Origin: Mycteria americana
Taxonomy: Eukaryota; Chordata; Aves; Ciconiiformes; Ciconiidae
Assembly (NCBI RefSeq): GCF_035582795.1
Contig: NC_134366.1
Location: 170,884,401 to 170,948,400, forward strand
Length of the DNA: 64,000 nt
Direction of reading: 5' to 3'
Under the pieces are notes generated by a model. That model ran no database searches. It saw only the letters and a program-made list of their open reading frames with translations, and had not been told where the DNA came from. The translations under genes and the position numbers were made by a program. Shown in pieces: positions 62,901 to 64,000 of the stretch (positions are counted from its first letter, which is position 1; each line of letters opens with the position of its first letter).

Positions 62901-63067
62901 AATGAATTAAGAAGCACTATGAAACAAAGTATTACCAGGAATCGTTCCTCTTTTTCAAGCCAGCGCTGATCTTCTTCCATCTCTTGTTGTTGTCGTATCA
63001 ATCTCTCCTCCATAAGATGTGTGGGTAGAACCTGGCCAATTCCTCGTATGTCCAAAGTGCCCGAATC
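38718..63067 (-). CDS. PTK2: PTK2 (focal adhesion kinase), C-terminal exons
   Basis: FAK is a cytoplasmic tyrosine kinase recruited to integrin adhesions. The window holds the last seven constitutive coding exons (62936-63067, 53091-53153, 45501-45540, 44667-44773, 40427-40582, 39894-39974, 38718-38930). They total 792 nt, giving 263 residues and a stop; the full protein is about 1050. FERM and kinase domains lie beyond the right edge. Visible in order: the linker after the kinase, the Tyr861-type site (QHIYQP), the second proline-rich motif (PPKKPPRPG), the Ser910-type site (EISPPP), the Tyr925-type Grb2 site (DKVYENV) and the four-helix FAT domain ending KMISQSRPH. All junctions are GT-AG and in frame. 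These exons are also the 3' part of the kinase-less product FRNK. The ending ISQSRPH is the chicken form as I recall it; human ends LGQTRPH. Confidence 0.96.
38931..39893 (-). other. PTK2: PTK2 intron before the last exon
   Basis: A 963-bp GT-AG intron. No repeat or RNA gene was recognised. Confidence 0.8.
39894..39974 (-). CDS. PTK2: PTK2 exon, FAT domain
   Basis: 81 nt, 27 residues, [20 protein letters not shown] through STHRE, phase 0 at both ends. Acceptor is cttag|GAG and donor GAG|GTACGT. Confidence 0.96.
40427..40582 (-). CDS. PTK2: PTK2 exon with Ser910- and Tyr925-type sites
   Basis: 156 nt, 52 residues, starting [20 protein letters not shown] and ending EEYVPMVK. It carries the proline-directed EISPPP serine (Ser910 in mammals, an ERK site) and VYENV (Tyr925, which binds the Grb2 SH2 domain when phosphorylated). 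It begins the FAT domain. Acceptor cttccag, donor AAG|GTACGG, phase 0 at both ends. Confidence 0.97.
41871..41879 (-). CDS. PTK2: PTK2 neural microexon (Pro-Trp-Arg)
   Basis: On the minus strand CCATGGAGG is flanked by aaccatag and GTAAGC, a clean acceptor and donor, and encodes PWR. It lies between the exon ending NEGVK and the exon starting IQPQE, both phase 0, so inclusion adds exactly three residues. Rat brain FAK+ is known to carry a Pro-Trp-Arg insert at this position of the C-terminal region. A C-rich tract (cttccccc) and a TGC trinucleotide within 20 nt upstream resemble elements seen before SRRM4-dependent neural microexons. Nine bases could match by chance, but the exact peptide, both splice sites, the phase and the expected intron together make chance very unlikely. 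Confidence 0.88.
42710..42757. repeat. Local 27-bp near-duplication
   Basis: cagaaaagggagactgaaat at 42710 recurs at 42737 with one change (gagtct). It is a small tandem duplication in a PTK2 intron. Confidence 0.85.
43783..43830. repeat. ggagaattc short repeats
   Basis: ctgacggagaattccc occurs at 43783 and 43813, with a third ggagaattc between them. It is a local duplication in a PTK2 intron. Confidence 0.85.
44667..44773 (-). CDS. PTK2: PTK2 exon with second proline-rich motif
   Basis: 107 nt. The first two bases complete the Asp codon split with the previous exon. Then [18 protein letters not shown] and [17 protein letters not shown] follow. PPKKPPRPG is the SH3-binding motif used by p130Cas, GRAF and similar partners. 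Acceptor gttaaccag, donor AAG|GTACGT. Confidence 0.97.
45501..45540 (-). CDS. PTK2: PTK2 exon with Tyr861-type site
   Basis: 40 nt: [13 protein letters not shown] plus the first base of an Asp codon (phase 1 end). The tyrosine in HIYQP corresponds to mammalian Tyr861, a Src target. Acceptor attttatag, donor CAG|GTAAGC. Confidence 0.96.
46428..47529 (+). pseudogene. CR1 ORF1 remnant (coiled coil and SGNH esterase)
   Basis: Starts [20 protein letters not shown], almost the same as the start of ORF1 in the 29.6-32.6 kb copy. A frameshift follows near 46600. The next frame holds [20 protein letters not shown], a likely coiled coil. After further breaks, 47134-47529 encodes the esterase-like part: [43 protein letters not shown]. 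The DGVH block is kept, but the upstream GxN block has become VGRDE. Not functional. Confidence 0.82.
47532..49728 (+). pseudogene. CR1 ORF2 remnant, endonuclease deleted, RT active site mutated
   Basis: The ORF2 start keeps [12 protein letters not shown], then jumps near 47700 to the linker that follows the endonuclease, so the endonuclease is missing. An expanded T tract (47960-47988) turns a GFFKYINSK-type stretch into a run of Phe. The RT part retains [67 protein letters not shown] and [17 protein letters not shown]. The active site at 48864-48875 reads FADN in place of FADD. The C-terminal part, [20 protein letters not shown] to [18 protein letters not shown], is recognisable across several frame breaks. 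Confidence 0.9.
48958..49038 (+). repeat. Palindromic micro-repeat inside CR1 RT
   Basis: At the RT site where other copies read YMKFNKAKC, the word caactgtatgaaattc appears as three direct variants (caactatatgaaattt, caaccatatgaaattc, caactgtatgaaattc) plus one inverted copy (aatttcatatcaac). Confidence 0.85.
50360..50460 (+). repeat. Possible ancient MIR/L3-type tail
   Basis: The string agcagcttgcccaacagcac, then acagaaagtc and cgaactgaacc, follows the order of the conserved end of old amniote MIR/L2/L3-like repeats (cttgcccaaggtcacacag...gaaccc). It is strongly diverged. Confidence 0.45.
53091..53153 (-). CDS. PTK2: PTK2 exon, linker with Ser843-type site
   Basis: 63 nt, 21 residues, [20 protein letters not shown] then P, phase 0 at both ends. 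The LSRSSID serines correspond to the Ser843 region of mammalian FAK (LSRGSID). Acceptor tgttttag, donor CCA|GTAAGT. Confidence 0.96.
54500..54690 (+). repeat. Ancient amniote interspersed repeat (MIR/L3-like)
   Basis: The order gacagtcgctgcctgaagga, acttgcag, aatagacaaatca, ggggaaatatttaacccc, aactgaagcagacacaagca, gcgatttcccaa parallels a widespread old reptile/bird repeat (gacagtccctgcc...agacaagacag...tatccccattttacagat...gaggcacagagagattaagtgacttgcccaa). It is well diverged. Confidence 0.5.
58170..58734 (+). mobile_element. Solo LTR of an endogenous retrovirus (copy 2)
   Basis: 565 bp, almost identical to the LTR at 33433-33996, with the same TG...CA ends, TATA box (agtatataaagctgg) and attaaa signal. 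It is flanked by a 5-bp target duplication CACCA (58165-58169 and 58735-58739). It lies in a PTK2 intron, antisense to the gene. No internal retroviral sequence is present. Confidence 0.94.
62936..63067 (-). CDS. PTK2: PTK2 exon, linker before the proline-rich/FAT region
   Basis: 132 nt, 44 residues: [20 protein letters not shown] then [20 protein letters not shown] and ERFL. It is a charged, helical segment between the kinase domain and the focal adhesion targeting domain, present in FAK and FRNK. Acceptor gttttgtag, donor CTG|GTAATA, which is weaker than the other donors. Phase 0 at both ends. Confidence 0.96.
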
Positions 63068-63747
63068 CTACAAAACAGAGTTCATTCAGTCTCACAATTT
63101 GTATAAACAGCTGCAAGAACGTATAAAAGAACAGATTTTTAAAAGCCCAAATCCACAACAGCAGTCAAGCAGAGTTCCTTCAACTCCTTATAAGCTGAAG
63201 CAGACCATCAGAAGAAACTCCTTCCAACTACAAACATTTTATCTGCCTTGCTCCTAATCACTGGAACCAAAAAGATTTGAAAAATTCTGTTCTGTTTTTC
63301 AGTAACGTTGTCACTTCATATATTGCACTTCATTTAAGCTGGACAACAAAAACAGGTTTATCAATTTCATTTTCTTGGTCTTGAGCAATAATGTAACTAT
63401 CTAGTTGTTAAAAGCTGCAAGATACATTTTTTCACCCAAAACAAATATGCTTTCCAGTTTTAGCTGACACTTGCAAAGCAGGTCACAAAAACATTTTTAA
63501 TGATTTTTGAATAAGTTTTTATACATGTCTTAAGCTTATAATACTGAATATAACATATCCCAATGCTGTCTGGAAATCATTAGCAAGTAGTATATAAATC
63601 AGTATTCTTAAAGAACCCAAGGGGAGTCTGGTAACAAACTTCACTGAGATTGTTTTTAGGTAACCAACTTCCCAAGCTTTTGTGAAAACTTTGGCTGTAA
63701 CTTATTATTACGAACACATGCAAAGCATTCATATCCTTGTCTCTAAA

Positions 63748-64000
63748 TTGGAGACATGGATTTGATGGATGGACCACTCGGTGCATAAGGAATTGGCTGG
63801 ATGGTCGCACTGAAAAAGTTGCGGTCAATGGCTTGATGTCCAAGGGGAAACCAGTGACGAGTGGCGTTCCTCAGGGGTCAGTATTAGGACCGGCTCTGTT
63901 TAACATCTTTGTCGGAGACATGGGCAGTGGGATTGAGTGCACCCTCAGCAAGTTTGCTGACGACACCAAGCTGCATGGTGCAGTTGACACGCTGGAGGAG
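63748..64000 (+). mobile_element. CR1 LINE, reverse transcriptase part, runs off right edge
   Basis: On the plus strand the sequence reads [20 protein letters not shown], then [20 protein letters not shown] and [18 protein letters not shown]. That is CR1 reverse transcriptase from just before the VPQGS block through an intact FADD active site. The part in view has no stop. It begins abruptly near 63748, so it is 5'-truncated. It lies in the PTK2 intron upstream of the 62936-63067 exon, antisense to the gene. Confidence 0.93.

Larger units (their letters stand above)
53154..62935 (-). other. PTK2: PTK2 intron, 9.8 kb
   Basis: Contains one solo LTR (58170-58734) and a probable ancient MIR/L3-type repeat (54500-54690). 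I looked for the stem of miR-151, which human PTK2 hosts in an intron, and did not find it here. No other RNA gene or coding frame was recognised. Confidence 0.75.

Noticed and set aside
53154-62935. Search for the PTK2-hosted miR-151 stem
   Set aside because: Neither arm was found on the minus strand. In human it lies in an intron upstream of the exons seen here, so it is expected beyond the right edge.

Overview
The window reads as nuclear DNA of a bird. It is rich in CR1 LINEs, carries two avian-type solo LTRs, and its exons translate to PTK2 (focal adhesion kinase), RPLP1 and AGO2 proteins very close to chicken. Small differences from the chicken FAK I remember, and a solo-LTR family I associate with Neoaves, suggest a bird other than chicken. 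Species is inference.

Layout, left to right. 1-18181 is intron 1 of AGO2 (minus strand), with no recognisable coding exon. 17300-18800 is a CpG island holding the AGO2 promoter and a 31-nt coding first exon (18182-18212). 18.8-34 kb is intergenic and dominated by three minus-strand CR1 blocks (22.9-23.7, 25.8-28.3 and 29.6-32.6 kb) and a solo LTR (33433-33996). 34.2-36.3 kb is a complete four-exon RPLP1 gene on the plus strand with TATA box, pyrimidine-tract (TOP) start, CCAAT boxes and AATAAA signal. About 2 kb further on lies the 3' end of PTK2, transcribed convergently on the minus strand. Its last seven constitutive coding exons occupy 38718-63067 and encode the C-terminal 263 residues: linker, Tyr861-type site, second proline-rich motif and FAT domain. 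A 9-nt in-frame microexon for Pro-Trp-Arg (41871-41879) lies between two of them. A nearly full-length but dead plus-strand CR1 (46.1-49.8 kb), a second copy of the solo LTR (58170-58734) and a CR1 running off the right edge lie in PTK2 introns.

AGO2 next to PTK2 matches the mammalian order. RPLP1 between them does not match human, where it is on another chromosome. The genes are independent units: a small-RNA effector, a ribosomal stalk protein and an adhesion kinase. No CRISPR array, prokaryotic operon, tRNA or rRNA gene was seen.
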